64,000 nucleotides of DNA from Aspidapion aeneum (Eukaryota > Arthropoda > Insecta > Coleoptera > Brentidae), in NCBI GenBank assembly GCA_963576565.1, contig OY755039.1, positions 81,405,955-81,469,954 of the forward strand. The letters run 5' to 3'. Under the pieces are notes generated by a model. It ran no database searches and was not told the DNA's origin. It was given only the letters and a program-made list of their open reading frames with translations. Positions within the stretch are counted from its first letter, which is position 1; every line of letters begins with the position of its first letter. Shown here one piece after another: positions 45,926 through 57,924 of this stretch. The position numbers and the translations under genes are program-made.

Positions 45926-48163
45926 TATAAAATTTTTTTAAGGTTTTTTTTATTCGAAGGTATCTTAGCATTTGGCGTTTACGCCTTTTTTCAAATTAAA
46001 AACGTTATTTTTTTAACTAATAAATAGGAAAACAGGGTTTATGAAAATGTAAGTACCTAAGTAATATTTAACTTTTGTTTAAATAAGCTAGGTATACATT
46101 TTAAGTTATGTACTTTGTTAACTTCGATAGTTTTTTGAGTTAAATCTTAAAAAATTAATAGAATATTAAAGTGATGTAAAGTAGATGAGGGGTATAAGGC
46201 TCACCTTTTTTTACGACTGAATTATCTTAAGACAAAAGTAGAAGCTAATAATTCTGTGACAATTTCCAATGCTTTATAGAGTTATCCAACTAACCCCATG
46301 AAAAAAAAACACATATATAAATATTTAAAAAAATATAATATTGTACATTGACATAGAACATATAAATGGCATTGAGCTTTAATATCTGATACATGTCGGT
46401 AATAAGACCCTCCAAGATAAACATGTGCCAACAATACTTTAAATAAGGCCCAAAAATAAATCCCATTAACCAGCATTAGAAAATATGTTCTAAAAACTAA
46501 GGCATTATATTATAGTAGGTAGTTAGATACATTTCAGTTGATATTTAGTCTTTTTAGTTTTTGACATCCCCCTGCCTTATTATCGGGCGGGCCTTACAAC
46601 AAGACTTATAATGAGCTTTATTTATGTACTAATTTTGGTAATTCGAAAATGCTATTTAGGTGTAAAAATAAAATAAATAATTACAAATAATAAATAATTA
46701 CAAATAATAAGGAAACGTAACTAAAGTGTATTTCTTATTATTATTTGTTTAATTAAAATAAAAACAATATTTAAAAAACACAAAATTCCGGAAAGTTACC
46801 AGAGTTTGGAATCGTAAATATTATAGCTGCTTGCATTTCGATTAAATTGCATTGACATAATTTTGCAACGGATTCAGATTCTACGCAAGAAAATACGTAC
46901 CTTTTATTTCAAACATTTTTTTCTTTTTTTTTTATATATGCCAATCCGTATTTGAAAAACGGACTCCAGGCTTAAATAGGCCACTTCCGGTCGACTCCGA
47001 AAGTTGAAAACATCTACCACCAATCGAAAGAGCGTACTCAAGTAATTTTTTGGATCGTTAAAAAAAACTTTTTCCTCAAGTTTTCAAAGGGGTTGACGGG
47101 TGGTCTGAGACACCATGTATAATAGTCGATAGATTTTGTTAAAAACGTTTTATAGAGTACTGGCCAAGTGGAGAAACCACCCAAAAGTGTATATAAATCT
47201 GACCTTGTACACTCGCCCACTTTTTTAAAGTTCTCTTATTTTCTCCACACATGTAAAATATTTTTTTTCGCTTTTTTTTACGCCGAAACAGGTCAACTGA
47301 GAACTGAATTAAAGTTTTCAAATACACCACTTTGATAGTTGGTACAGGATCGGAATTATATACAATTTTAGGTGGTCCTTTCTTTAATCAATATCTTGTT
47401 AAACTGTACAAGTATATTTTCAAAGATCCAACTAAACTGCAAAAGTGACTTTACATGTTAATTAAAAACAAAAGTTTTGAGCGTTACCTAATTTAAAAAT
47501 ATTCCTTAAAGAAATAAAATAAACTTTCAAATTTTAAATCTAAATTTTTCACTTATGTATAAATTATCGAAAATATAAAGTTATATGTTCGCTGTCCCAA
47601 CCCACCAAGTAAAAACTTAATATTTTTTTAATGTCAATTAAAAATATCTTCACTAGAAAAAAAACAGGAAATGTATTTCAAAGACTCGTACGAGTCCCGT
47701 TAAAACCGATTCTTAACAAGTAAAATTTCTAAACGATTCTTTTAACCTTTAAACTTTTAAGTTTATTCTTTTTGAAAAAATTAAGGTTTCTCCTACCTAA
47801 AAATCACTTTTAAGCTTTGAAAAAATCACACAAATTTAAATATTTAAGAAGCAAGTACACAAACTTTTCACACCCCACCTTATGGAATTAGATAGAAATA
47901 GATAGAATAGAGGTAGAAAAAGTAAAAATATTTTTTTGTCAAAAAACACTGTTTTTAGATACAGAATTTATTTTTATACCAAAGTATCTCAAAGTTAAAA
48001 ACAATGGCATTACGACCTGCAGTTGTGTACTTGTGTAAAAAGTATTAATATTGCTTAGAAAAAAAAACCATTTTCAATATGGTTTTTAACTTTTTCAAAG
48101 AAAAATCAATAAAAAAAGCATTTTTTACTTAAACCTAAAACGTGTTAAAATACAAAGCCCTAC
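45926..48163. other. AT-rich intergenic stretch without recognised gene
   Basis: No gene, RNA gene or clear repeat found. Short frames here have no recognisable domains. Confidence 0.4.
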
Positions 48164-48165
48164 TA

Positions 48166-48861
48166 CCGTACTCAACCCGAATTCCGTCACCCACCTGAAT
48201 TCCGTCACTATTTAGAAATGTTTTGAATTATTAAGCTAATCCTACAATGGAATTCCAAAAAAATACTTTTATCAGTTCACCTATATATCTTATAGGTTAT
48301 AGGTTAGGCGAAGTTTTAGTTATGTTACAGTCAGACAGATAGACCAACAGATAATCCTAGAACAGTTATACTGACACACAGACATATACTACAACAACAT
48401 TTGGTAATTAGTTTTTTTGGATTTTTAAGCAACTCATTTGAAGTGGTAATAAAAATATTTTATTGACGAACCCATTAGACTTTTACGTTTAATGGTAGGC
48501 ATGAAAAACTCCTACAAATATTTGATGAATTTATGTAAGAATTAGCATTAGTTGTATTTGTTATAGATTGTTTTTAGAAACCATTTTATCATATGACGGA
48601 ATTCAGGTCAAAACTACGTCGGAGTTTAAGTAAGCACTATGAAGGAATTAGAAATTTAGGATGTTTAACTTTTTATTTACTAAAAAAATATAGTTAGATT
48701 TAAATTCTCAAAATAGAATACACTGTTTAATCAAATGTCCAAAGTTTCAGCACAAGTAAAAATAATTCAATATATCAACACATAGAACATTGTATATCAT
48801 CTTAAAAGTCAGTCCATGAATATTAAGGGGCTTAAAGTGACGGAATTTGGGTCGACTACGG
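48166..48861. mobile_element. MITE with TA duplication, CCGTACTCAACCCGAATTCC terminus
   Basis: The left end and its inverse at the right (GTGACGGAATTTGGGTCGACTACGG, quoted by position 48,837-48,861) pair with few mismatches. TA flanks both sides (48,164-48,165 and 48,862-48,863). Extra internal copies of GAATTCCGTCAC occur near both ends. The size is 696 bp and there is no gene. Confidence 0.75.
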
Positions 48862-49432
48862 TATTACAAAATAATGTGTAAATTACGACCATTAAAGCCA
48901 CATAAAATGAGCAAAAACTGACAAACCTGGGGCTTCCACTTATCTAATCTTAGAACTATTTAAATGAGCAGAAATTAAAACAAAATAAATGGATCCATGA
49001 CAGATCTGATACCTTCCTAGTCTATCAGCACACTTCAAGTGAAGCTATGATAATCAGCCTTGAAAACAGTTTTTTGTAAATATCTCAGAAACTGAAGCTC
49101 CTACGAAGTCTTTGGTTATAATACAAATTATTGAGCTAAATGCAGTCTACTATACTCCGCATATTGATGCGATACTCCGTTAAAAAGTTAGCATTTTTTA
49201 AATTGTTTAATTGTCAAAAACCTGTCATTAGCATTAATGGATTTTGACCAAAATCTAATACGCTCGTTAGAGTGTCGAACATTATAATAGCTGAAAATTT
49301 TACAAAAATCGGGTCAGCGGTTTAGGAGCTATCGTGTTACGGACAGGAAAAAAAATACACACACACACACACACAGACAGACATCACGACGATATTGCTA
49401 GGATACGCAAAAAAAAATTTCTTCGAAAACTA
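48862..49432. other. Stretch with CA microsatellite
   Basis: About 49,290-49,400 holds ATCGGGTCAGCGGTTTAGGAG, a (CA)n tract (about 49,358-49,375) and CAGACAGACAT, a composition like the internal repeats at 24.1 kb. No gene is visible. Confidence 0.5.
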
Positions 49433-49987
49433 TTACTTTGATGACAAAATCCTAACTTTGCGGTGGGGTTTAATATTGGCTTCGGTATTTTTATCTTTTG
49501 TCTGTTTCTTTGGCTTTGCTTCAAGTCTTTTTGGCCTCCTGCACCCTGCGTAAGAAAGTTTCAAGAAAAAACACATTAAAAGAGCATAAAAGTGTAACGG
49601 TAGGCAAACCCCCTCTTTAGCGTTATTTAAGTTATTTAAGACTGATGCCATACTATTAAAAATTGAATAATGATATTATTGTTTAAAAGAAATAAAACAA
49701 AATAATTTTGCATTATTCTTACCATTCCAACAAAGCGGTATTGCTGTCTGACTTAGCTGCTTTCGTCGTTCACTCACTAAAATAAATTTTTTTGAAAAAT
49801 GTTCTTCGCAAATCACTAAATGTTTCAATTCATCATTTTCTTTAATTAAAATGCTTGATTTTCCACAATTTTGCTTCCACTGATCACACCTACTTTTGTC
49901 TTTTATAGGGAATTTAAAAAATGAAAGGTCCCTGTTTTTAACCACATGGTTTAAACAGTTCCAATATGAACATGTTAGGGTCGACAT
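49433..49987 (-). CDS. THAP-domain protein, two exons (about 125 residues)
   Basis: Exon 1 (49,987-49,723) starts CAAAATG. It encodes a THAP zinc finger: CSYWNC at the N-terminus, FFKFP, QWKQNC and ICEEHF (the C..H pair), and AIPLCW where the AVPTIF motif of the family lies. A GGTAAG donor follows at 49,722. A CTTTCTTACGCAG acceptor ends at 49,546, removing a 177-bp intron, and the frame stays open into exon 2 (49,545-49,433). Exon 2 encodes a short basic tail (CRRPKRLEAKPKKQTKDKN) and TAA. THAP domains bind DNA in host regulators and in P-element transposases. The short length suggests a small regulator or a truncated P-like remnant. It is the best candidate for a functional gene in the window. 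Confidence 0.75.
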
Positions 49988-51774
49988 TTTGAGGCAATTA
50001 GCGTACATACATAGATCCTAGAAGGAAAAAGCTCAATTCTAAGTGACTAAACTGTTCACGCAATGATCCCGTGTCAACTCGCTAGACATGCATTGTTTCG
50101 CGACACACACCCGCTCTTCCTAGAATTTTATTGGCTTGAGAAAGTTAGGGTGACCATTCGGGCTACCTCGTTGTCAGCCCAGTATAGCGTCTATCTTGTC
50201 GAAGACGCGACGGAACGTCGTCTTATAATTTGGCGTACATATAGGGGCACTTCCGGGGCATTGCGGGGGCCTTGTCTGGGCATTTCCCGGGCCTTGCGGG
50301 AATTGCCTGGGCTTTTCCGATCCATTGCTGGGTAGGTCGTTAAAAATTCTTTAAAATGACCGAGGCTTTTTTCGGCTTGTCAAAAATGTTTTTCACCAAA
50401 ATTAGTGGACTTCGAGGGCATCGCCTGGGCATTTATTGGATGTTTCAATGCCTTTTAACGTACAAAAGTTAGCACCGATGGAGCCCTCGGACAGGACAAC
50501 CAGCCGGGCCATTTTGCAAAAGAATAATGCGAAAAATAAAGAAGCTTAGCAATATATGTTCAACTTTATATACACCCAACAAGTTTTCGTAGCTACACGG
50601 GTAAAAATGGTCTCGTTTCTCTCGTATTTTTTCGTGGGTAGCTCGAAAGCTTATTCTAACGGGGGTCCAAGATCTGATGGATCTATTAAGTGTTGAGAGT
50701 TAATTGTTTCGCCCTTATAGAAAAAAAAATTGCAAAGAAATGGCGTAGCGAAAATTTTATAACACATGGCACCGCGAAAAAACATTTTGGTAAAAACTGA
50801 AAAACTTGATGCCGCAAGCGAAAATTATAAAAATTTTTAAAATCTTCGGTAAAAATGGTATCAATTGTTAACATTTTGGTTAGTTTTGAATATTTTTGCC
50901 AGCGCAGTTGGAAATTTTTAAATCAATAATTAATAAGAAAAACAATTTTTAGTTTTTGCTCGATATTTTGAAAACATTTGTAGATATTTTTAGTTTTAAC
51001 AGAGCATTTCACTGAATGACGCTAATTTTCTCCTAGTTAACAACCCCCTGTAGTAACTTTTATGTGAGACGCACGCTATATAAGTAGGTATGTTAGAGTT
51101 TAAGGAAGTATGTTTATTGTGGTAATTAATATGTACTGCATGACAGTTTTTATTTTATCTTTTCTCTGAAAACTTCCTCCGAGTAAAAAACTTTATTTTG
51201 ATCGGTCTAAAATTAATGTGGTGAGATTTAGTAAAATGCATTGATTTGTTGCAATAAAATAAATATATATATATATATTTTTGTTTAACGATTTTATTAT
51301 AAAATTTCACAAAAAAAATAAAAATAATTTGCTAGATTACTACTGTCTAGATGTACCAATGGCGTTACTGGTACATTAGATATTTTTAAAATCGTGGCGC
51401 GATTATTAAAGATCAAATTGAGATGTATACGCGCCACATTTTTATCCCGAACGTAGAATTGATGGGTGTCAATATCTTTAATAATTTTTCCCGACTTTGC
51501 ATTGAACTTAAAAATATATAATGTGTCAACAGAAATCTTGTAAGGTATTTTTTACTTTTTAGTACAATTTTCGAAAAAAATCGTTTAACTAAAAATATAG
51601 ATTTATATTATTTTTTAAATTCTTTTTAATGAAAAAAACAGAAGTATGCAAGATGTATAATTATGGCTTTCACAGCCTTTCCATTTCTAGTAGTGCCTCA
51701 TGATTACAAGGTTTCTTTTCTGACAATTTTATACAATTCCATTCCTCAATCCTTAGTTTATCATGCGATACCTC
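49988..51774. other. Upstream of THAP gene; no further gene recognised
   Basis: At 50,240-50,320 a short GC-rich run repeats GGGCATT..CGGGCCTTGCGGG-like units of about 12 bp. The remainder to 51,774 is AT-rich, with no gene or RNA that I can support. Confidence 0.45.
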
Positions 51775-52470
51775 CGTTTTTTTCATAAAATAGTATTGTC
51801 AGCAGAACAAAACATAAATCTGAAAATCGCATGTTCGTATTTATTTAAATATCAAAGGTCAGAATTTACCTCTTTTGCACTCACCAACCCCTTAATTCCG
51901 TTTTTTTTTTCATAAAATTGGATTGTCACTAGATCAAATCATAAATCTGAAAATCGCATATTCGTGTCTGTTTTGATTACTAGTTATGAATTTACCCCCT
52001 TTACAGCCCTGACGTCCCCCTACCGCCGTTTTTTTATCATAAAATGATATTGTCACCAGAACCAATCATAAATCTGAAAACGGCATGTTTTTATTTGTAT
52101 TTTTACAAAGTTCTAAATTTACCCCCTTTACAGCTCTTACCCCTTACCACCCCCTATTTCCGATTTTTGTTCATAAAATTGTATTGTCACCTGATCAAGT
52201 CATACATCTGAAAACCGCATGTTTGTATCTGTTTTGGTTTCAAAGTTCTGAATTGCCCTCCCTTACACCCCTCACCTACCCCCGTATTTCCGATATTTTT
52301 AAATAAAGATGTATTTTCATTACACCAAATCGTAAATCTGAAAACCGCATGGTCATATCTGATTTGGTTTCAAAGTTATGGATTTATCCCTTTTACACTC
52401 CTTAGCCACTTTCTACCACCCATCTGTTTTCATAGTATTGTATCGTCATCGGACCTACACTACTTTGCTA
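51775..52470. repeat. ~126-bp tandem repeat (five to six units)
   Basis: Units share TTTTTTCATAAAAT.GTATTGTCA, CATAAATCTGAAAATCGCATG and a T/C-rich TTTACCCCCTTTACA stretch, recurring about every 126 bp. It is followed by AAATTTCATTAAAATCGGTTC, similar to other repeat tails in the window. No coding is seen. Confidence 0.75.
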
Positions 52471-52737
52471 AATTTCATTAAAATCGGTTCACGGGAAGTG
52501 TGTCAAAAATAAATCGCTAGATTTGATGACAGACATCGCCAGGCTCTGTGAAGTTAATAAAAACGTTTAAAACATGGTCACCTTAATAGTGTATCTGAAC
52601 AGGAGCCTTGCATGCCTCCGCCACTGTAACTCGCAAAGTAACGATCGCAGAGCCCTCTTCTTCTGGCAAAGTTTTACTGGGCTCGCGATTGAGCGATTTG
52701 GCGAAGGTTCTTTAGATGTTATATGTTCGAAGCCTGA
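52471..52737. other. Short stretch before the satellite
   Basis: No gene recognised. The satellite begins at about 52,738. Confidence 0.4.
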
Positions 52738-53596
52738 ACTAAAAATCGCTAAATGACGTTTTTTGGAATCTCAGCTCAATCAGTGGTTTTTTCGTATCTG
52801 GATGACGCCACAATACTGCAACTCGGTGCTTTTTTTGATAAACTGTATAGTTGGTAAAATATGAATTTTCAAAGTTTTGCCATTTTGGTCTTATGGGTTT
52901 CCCTTATACTAAAAATCGCTAAATGATGTGTTTTGGAATCTGAACTCAATCAGTGGTTTTTTCGTATCTGTATGATGCCACAATACTGCAACTCGGTGCT
53001 TTTTTTGATAAACTCTATAGTTTGTAAAATATTAATTTTCAAAGTTTTGCCATTTTGGTCTTATGGGTTTCCCTATACTAAAAATCGCTAAATGACGTTT
53101 ATTGGAATCTCAACTCAATCAGTGGTGTTTTCGTATCTCTATGACGCCCAATACTGCAGCTCGGTGCTTTTTTTGATAAACTGTATAGTTTGTAAAATAT
53201 TAATTTTCAAAGTTTTGCCATTTTGGTCTTATGGGTTTCCCTATACTAAAAATCGCTAAATGACGTTTATTGGAATCTCAACTCAATCAGTGGTGTTTTC
53301 GTATCTCTATGACGCCCAATACTGCAGCTCGGTGCTTTTTTTGATAAACTGTATAGTTTGTAAAATATGAATTTTCAAAGTTTTGCCATTTTGGTCTTAT
53401 GGGTTTCCCTATACTAAAAATCGCTAAATGACATTTTTTGGAATCTCAACTCACTCAGTGGATTTTTCGTATCTGTATGACGCCACAATACTGCAACTCG
53501 GTGCTTTTTTTGATAAACTGTATAGTTTGTAAAATATGAATTTTCAAAGTTTTGCCATTTTGGTCTTATGGGTTTCCCTATACTAAAAATCGCTAA
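52738..53596. repeat. ~168-bp satellite, array 2 (left part of the split array)
   Basis: Units repeat with GGTCTTATGGGTTTCCC at 52,887, 53,056, 53,224, 53,393 and 53,561. Two adjacent units (53.10-53.34 kb) share the variants TGTTTTCGTATCTCTATGACG and CTGCAGCTCGG, a sign of local unit duplication. The array is interrupted in mid-unit (CGCTAA) at 53,596 and resumes at 62,887 (CTAAATGACG). Confidence 0.95.
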
Positions 53597-56500
53597 TGTG
53601 GCCTTAAAAAAAGTTAAAAAATAATTTGGGCGCCAATTTGTGGCCTATTAAAATGCGTTGTGTGACATTTGTGGCAGCTTGAAGACGTTGCCGCCATTTT
53701 GTGACACAACAAAACCATTGAATAATTAAACAAATATCTGGAAGCAGAACTGTATTTTCCAGCTAGGTAAAACATTGATATGCCCGGTAACTTTTATACA
53801 GTGGAGAAGGGGGGGGTTCAGAAATAAGAAAATTTTAAGTGCGCCACATTATTTAATACCAATGTTTTACAAAGAAGATCTTAAATAAAATACAGTTCAA
53901 CCCAAACGTTGCAGCCAAACAATGAAATTCTACTTACTTCCGAGGCTTCCAGAGTATTTGTGTAATTAAGAATAACCAAAAAAAAAATAAACAGAATAAA
54001 ATTCTAAAAGATTGAATTCAGATGACAAAACAGAAATACTTTACAGGTAGATGGACTCCTTTAACAGGTCATAGTGTACCTACATCTGAGTCAGTAGCGT
54101 AGGACTCAATTATATGAATGATTGTTAAAAAAAAATATATATATACTTCCAAAATCGTTCCATCATAGGGGAGATCTAGACCAAATATCTGCTGTCGTCA
54201 TTCTACGTTGGGTAGAATGAGACAGACAGCAACCCAGTCCGAGATCCACCCCATGAGGTAAAACAGTGTAAAGAAACCGCTAAAACATATAATCTCATCT
54301 CTCTTTTGTCTCCGCAAAGTTGGTCATTGGGTTGTACAAATAATACAAATACTTAGTTCATCTTGTATAATTAGATTGTAAAACTTGAGAAAAATACCAA
54401 ACAAGTCAGGGCCAAAATAGCAAGGCACTTTAAATTTGACAGTAAAATTATCTTAAATAAATGAAATGAAGGAAACAAGTCCATGTAGTAAATATGCCGC
54501 AAAACCAGGGTTATGACGTCATACCTTATCTTGCGTTTACAAGAAATGCTGAAATTATACTGTGAAAACTTATATATGAAAAGATTACGTCTAAGTTATA
54601 TTAAAAATTTATATATGAGGAAAAAAATTATAGTTAAGGCTTGCTCCTACCTTGGTCCTTGAATTATTTAATAATTATTGGTGTTTATTTGGTAAACCTG
54701 GAAGTGTTGTAGGTTTCCCGACATACTCCTGCTGTTCCGGCTTGCCCGCGCCTCCCCTACTGCCGCTTAGCACATCACGCTAGGGCAGCACATGGTCTCG
54801 AGTGTTGATGGTTCCTTGCCCCGAGCGTAAAAACCCTGTGGAAAATGAAATGTTTCAGTTTCCTGGAATTCGTCAATTTTGCACGAAGTTCCCCTACACA
54901 GTAACTTAAATCGAGAATCCCATGTCGACTCAATAAAACAAAGCAGATTTAAACAGATGAACTAAAATAACCCTACATACCTTCCCAGGGTTAGAACTGG
55001 CCCGTCCGGCTTCCCACCAGCGTCCAGCCCAACTGTCCCGTCGCTGGAATTGACAGGGCTGTAGACAAAGGAGAAAAACAATATATAGTTTTTATCCAAC
55101 ACGTGGTTAAAAGAAAAATATAAAAACGCCAACAATTCCCCACGTCCTTTGTCAAAAAAAGTACATTTCCCACGAAAAATAATTACAATTTGGGAGGCAA
55201 ATATTATCTTGAAGAGTACTCAAATAATAAAAAAAATGAAAAAAAAAAATAAAATCGAACTTACCGATGCTCTTTCCGTACAAATGGCGTAGGCCGACTT
55301 AAAATTCCCCTCAAAAGGGTGTGAGCGTCACTCCAGATTACCCTAGACACGACGGACTCACTTCCACAGTTTCTGGGATAACTCCTACAATTCGCTGCAG
55401 TGCCAAAAACCCCAAACAAAGACGATCCCAGAAACTGCTGCCGACCCAGCCAAAATTCGTTAGCAAAGAGAGACAAAGCACTTCGTCGAGAATACCAGAA
55501 TAATGTCGTGGCCGGAAACCGTTTTGTAAATTTGGTGGGGAGTGGGGACGGTAAAACGCAATAGTACCCAACCAGAAAAACCCGCGATTTTCAAACTAAC
55601 CAATGAGGTACAGCAATAGTTCTATACAGGTCTATAGGGGCCAGCACCGACCAAGTGGACATTGCAATTAGGTAAAACGTACATTGAGGTGTTGTCGGAT
55701 CTATTTCCACGGTTGGAATTTTTATAACAAGGACGTCGAGACACCCTCCATACACATTATTAATATTCGAACACTCAACCAATTCCCATATGAGTAAAGC
55801 TATACTGAGCGCAGAATTTAGTTGCACTCCAGTTACAGTCTTCGTCAAAAGTTTCCTTCGCTCTTTATAAATGTTTTCTCTAATATTCATATGGTTTAAC
55901 GCCATTTTTGTAAAACATTTCTACAGTAATAAAGTTGTTTCTGAACCTGAACCCAAAAATACACACTGAACTATTGCTTAAAGGCACAAGAGTGTTCAGA
56001 TGTTAACTCACACGATTTCGTTTATTCTTTTAGTCTTGGTTTTTATCCCTCGTTTATCTCCCCTTTACCAAAGTGCATAACTCGTATTTATTTTATCCTT
56101 TCCCTATCAAATTAATAAAGATATCAAAGTGGCGGAGCCTCGGTTGTTCCTGGTCGACCCAAATATGTTTTCGTATTATCAAAACTAGTTAATCCGTGAA
56201 GGATATGAGGTTCGGATTGTCCCAATATCCTCGAAATAAACGTAAGGGAATGAAATGTTCATCTAAATGTTTCCTTCCTGTTACTGAAACCATTTGTGAT
56301 GCGGCAACGCCGCCATTCCCCAGCATAACAGCTGTTTAACTTTATGTACGTCAAGTAAACGACGAAACTGCAGAAATAAACAAAACAACCAAAAGTTTTA
56401 TGTGATTTTCCCGAAACCTGTGATCCTAAATTCCAATTACGATGTCCAGATAATGCGATGTGCGTAGTGTCCACAGTAATTCGATGGAATGCCTCCTTTT

Positions 56501-56652
56501 AAGGTAACTTCCTAGACACTATATAACCTCCAAACCTAGCTCTATAAAATACCCTTACTTTATGTACAGAAAGACGAATCAAAGAGCCTTGATTATTTAC
56601 CTAAATAAACAAATATATAACGTTGTCTTAAACGTAAAAATGACACGTTACA
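53597..56652 (-). repeat. 3' LTR (left, 3,056 bp)
   Basis: In plus-strand orientation it starts TGTGGCC and ends CACGTTACA. It is nearly identical to 59,857-62,886 but retains 23 bp (about 56,283-56,305) missing from the other copy. At 3 kb it is far longer than typical Gypsy LTRs of a few hundred bases. It contains the reading frames and splice-like sites described at 54,651-55,905. Confidence 0.95.
54651..55905 (-). other. Possible multi-exon transcription unit inside the LTR
   Basis: In the element's sense direction, an ATG frame of 104 codons (55,905-55,591) is followed, after one TGA, by about 109 open codons in the same frame. These reach a strong donor, CATCG/GTAAGT (intron 55,264-55,059), whose acceptor is TTTTTCTCCTTTGTCTACAG. 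A 78-bp exon (55,058-54,981) ends at AAG/GTATGT. The next intron (54,980-54,836) ends at CATTTTCCACAG. The exon from 54,835 has a further donor, CCAAG/GTAGG, at 54,650. The frame stays open across both junctions and ends at a TGA about 60 bp into the third exon. No family is recognised. The right LTR holds the same layout. Expression is unproven. Confidence 0.45.
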
Positions 56653-56666
56653 TAATCCCCCCCCAA
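56653..56666 (-). other. Polypurine tract of the LTR element
   Basis: On the minus strand TTGGGGGGGGATTA directly precedes the 3' LTR (TGTAACG). The G8 run is at 56,657-56,664. Such a tract primes plus-strand DNA synthesis. Confidence 0.75.
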
Positions 56667-56691
56667 CTTCAAGACGATTAACCTAAAAAGG

Positions 56692-57924
56692 TTAATCGGA
56701 GAGGTCCGCTGCAGACTTAAGGTCTTTGGCATGCCAACTCCCTGGCAGTACTTTACCCGATGGTTCCTGAAGCTCGAATATCCATGGAGAAATTTTATTC
56801 CTAATCACATAAGGACCAACGAATTTCGGTGCTAACTTCTTCGAGAAAAACTTCGCAGCATCTGACAACACATAATTTTTCTTCCAAACACGCTGACCCA
56901 CAACAAAGTTGGGTACCCTTGTACGCAAATTATACTGAACTACGTTTTTCTCTCCAGCCACCTCTAACCTTCTCTTAACATCAGCATAGAGCTTCCGGAA
57001 ACCTTCGTTCTTACTTTCAGCTGCGGATTGTACACCATTCTCTTCAGATAACAAAACTGGGTTGGAGTAATCTTTACCTGATAAACACATATTCCTACCA
57101 AAATTAACAAAGAAAGGAGACATCCTGGTTGTCTCATGGGTTGCAGTACGAATCGCGCAGGCAAGTTTATGTATTTGTTCGTCCCACTTCCTGTGGTTGT
57201 CTTTCACATAACAACATAACATAGTTTTTAACGTGCGATTCGTCCTTTCTGTTGGATTCGCTCTGGGGTGATAGTACGGATTATACTGAATTTTAACCTG
57301 ATAACTCTCAGCAAAACGCTTAAATTCGTTACTTTTGTACTGAGGGCCATTATCACAAAGTATCAAACGGGGTACTCCGAAGACCATAAATACTTGTTCC
57401 TCAAGGTGCTTGACAACAGCTTGAGTAGGGGCTGTTCGCATTGGAAAAACTAAGGAAAACTTACTCAAATAGTCCGTAACGACGAGAATCCAGCAATTAC
57501 CCTTTGTTGAACGAGGTAGAGGTCCACATAAATCAGTCGAAATAATTTCCCAAGGACGAGTTGGTTTTGGGTGAGATATCATCTGATCAGATACACCTTG
57601 TGTATCACCTTTATGAGCTGCACAGACAAAGCATTTCTTTACAAAAGTTGCCACGTCCTGGCGCATTTTTGGCCAATAATATTTTTCTGCCAGTCTGTGG
57701 AAGGTTTTATACACACCCATGTGTCCTGCGGTAGGAGGATCGTGAGCTTCTCCAATAATTCTACGCCTATGATCTTTGGGGACTACCTCTTTCCAATATT
57801 CGTTAGATGGTGAAAGTTGATGGTATTCTTGTTTGACATATTTATACAACTTATTATCAGTGTATCTCCAGTTCATAAATTTTAACGGTGATTCTACGAC
57901 CCTCTTTACCATCTTTTGGTACCA
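56692..57924 (-). pseudogene. Gypsy pol: integrase part
   Basis: This part of pol encodes the integrase. The N-terminal HHCC finger appears as HDPPTAGHMG...CFVCAAHKG. The catalytic core shows STDLCGPLP (first Asp), ILCDNGPQYKS (second Asp) and HPRANPTERTNRTL (Glu). The C-terminal part (WKKNYVLSDAAKFFSKKLAPKFVGPY) is the usual Gypsy GPY/F-like region. It is in frame with the reverse transcriptase upstream, separated by one TGA (57,925-57,927). Apart from that stop the domain looks intact. The ANPTER motif places it in a particular Gypsy subgroup (Osvaldo/Ulysses-like is a guess). Confidence 0.9.

Noticed and set aside
55591..55905. The LTR reading frame as a retroviral envelope gene.
   Set aside because: It is too short, with no signal peptide, no furin-type site and no clear membrane anchor, and it lies inside the LTR rather than after pol.
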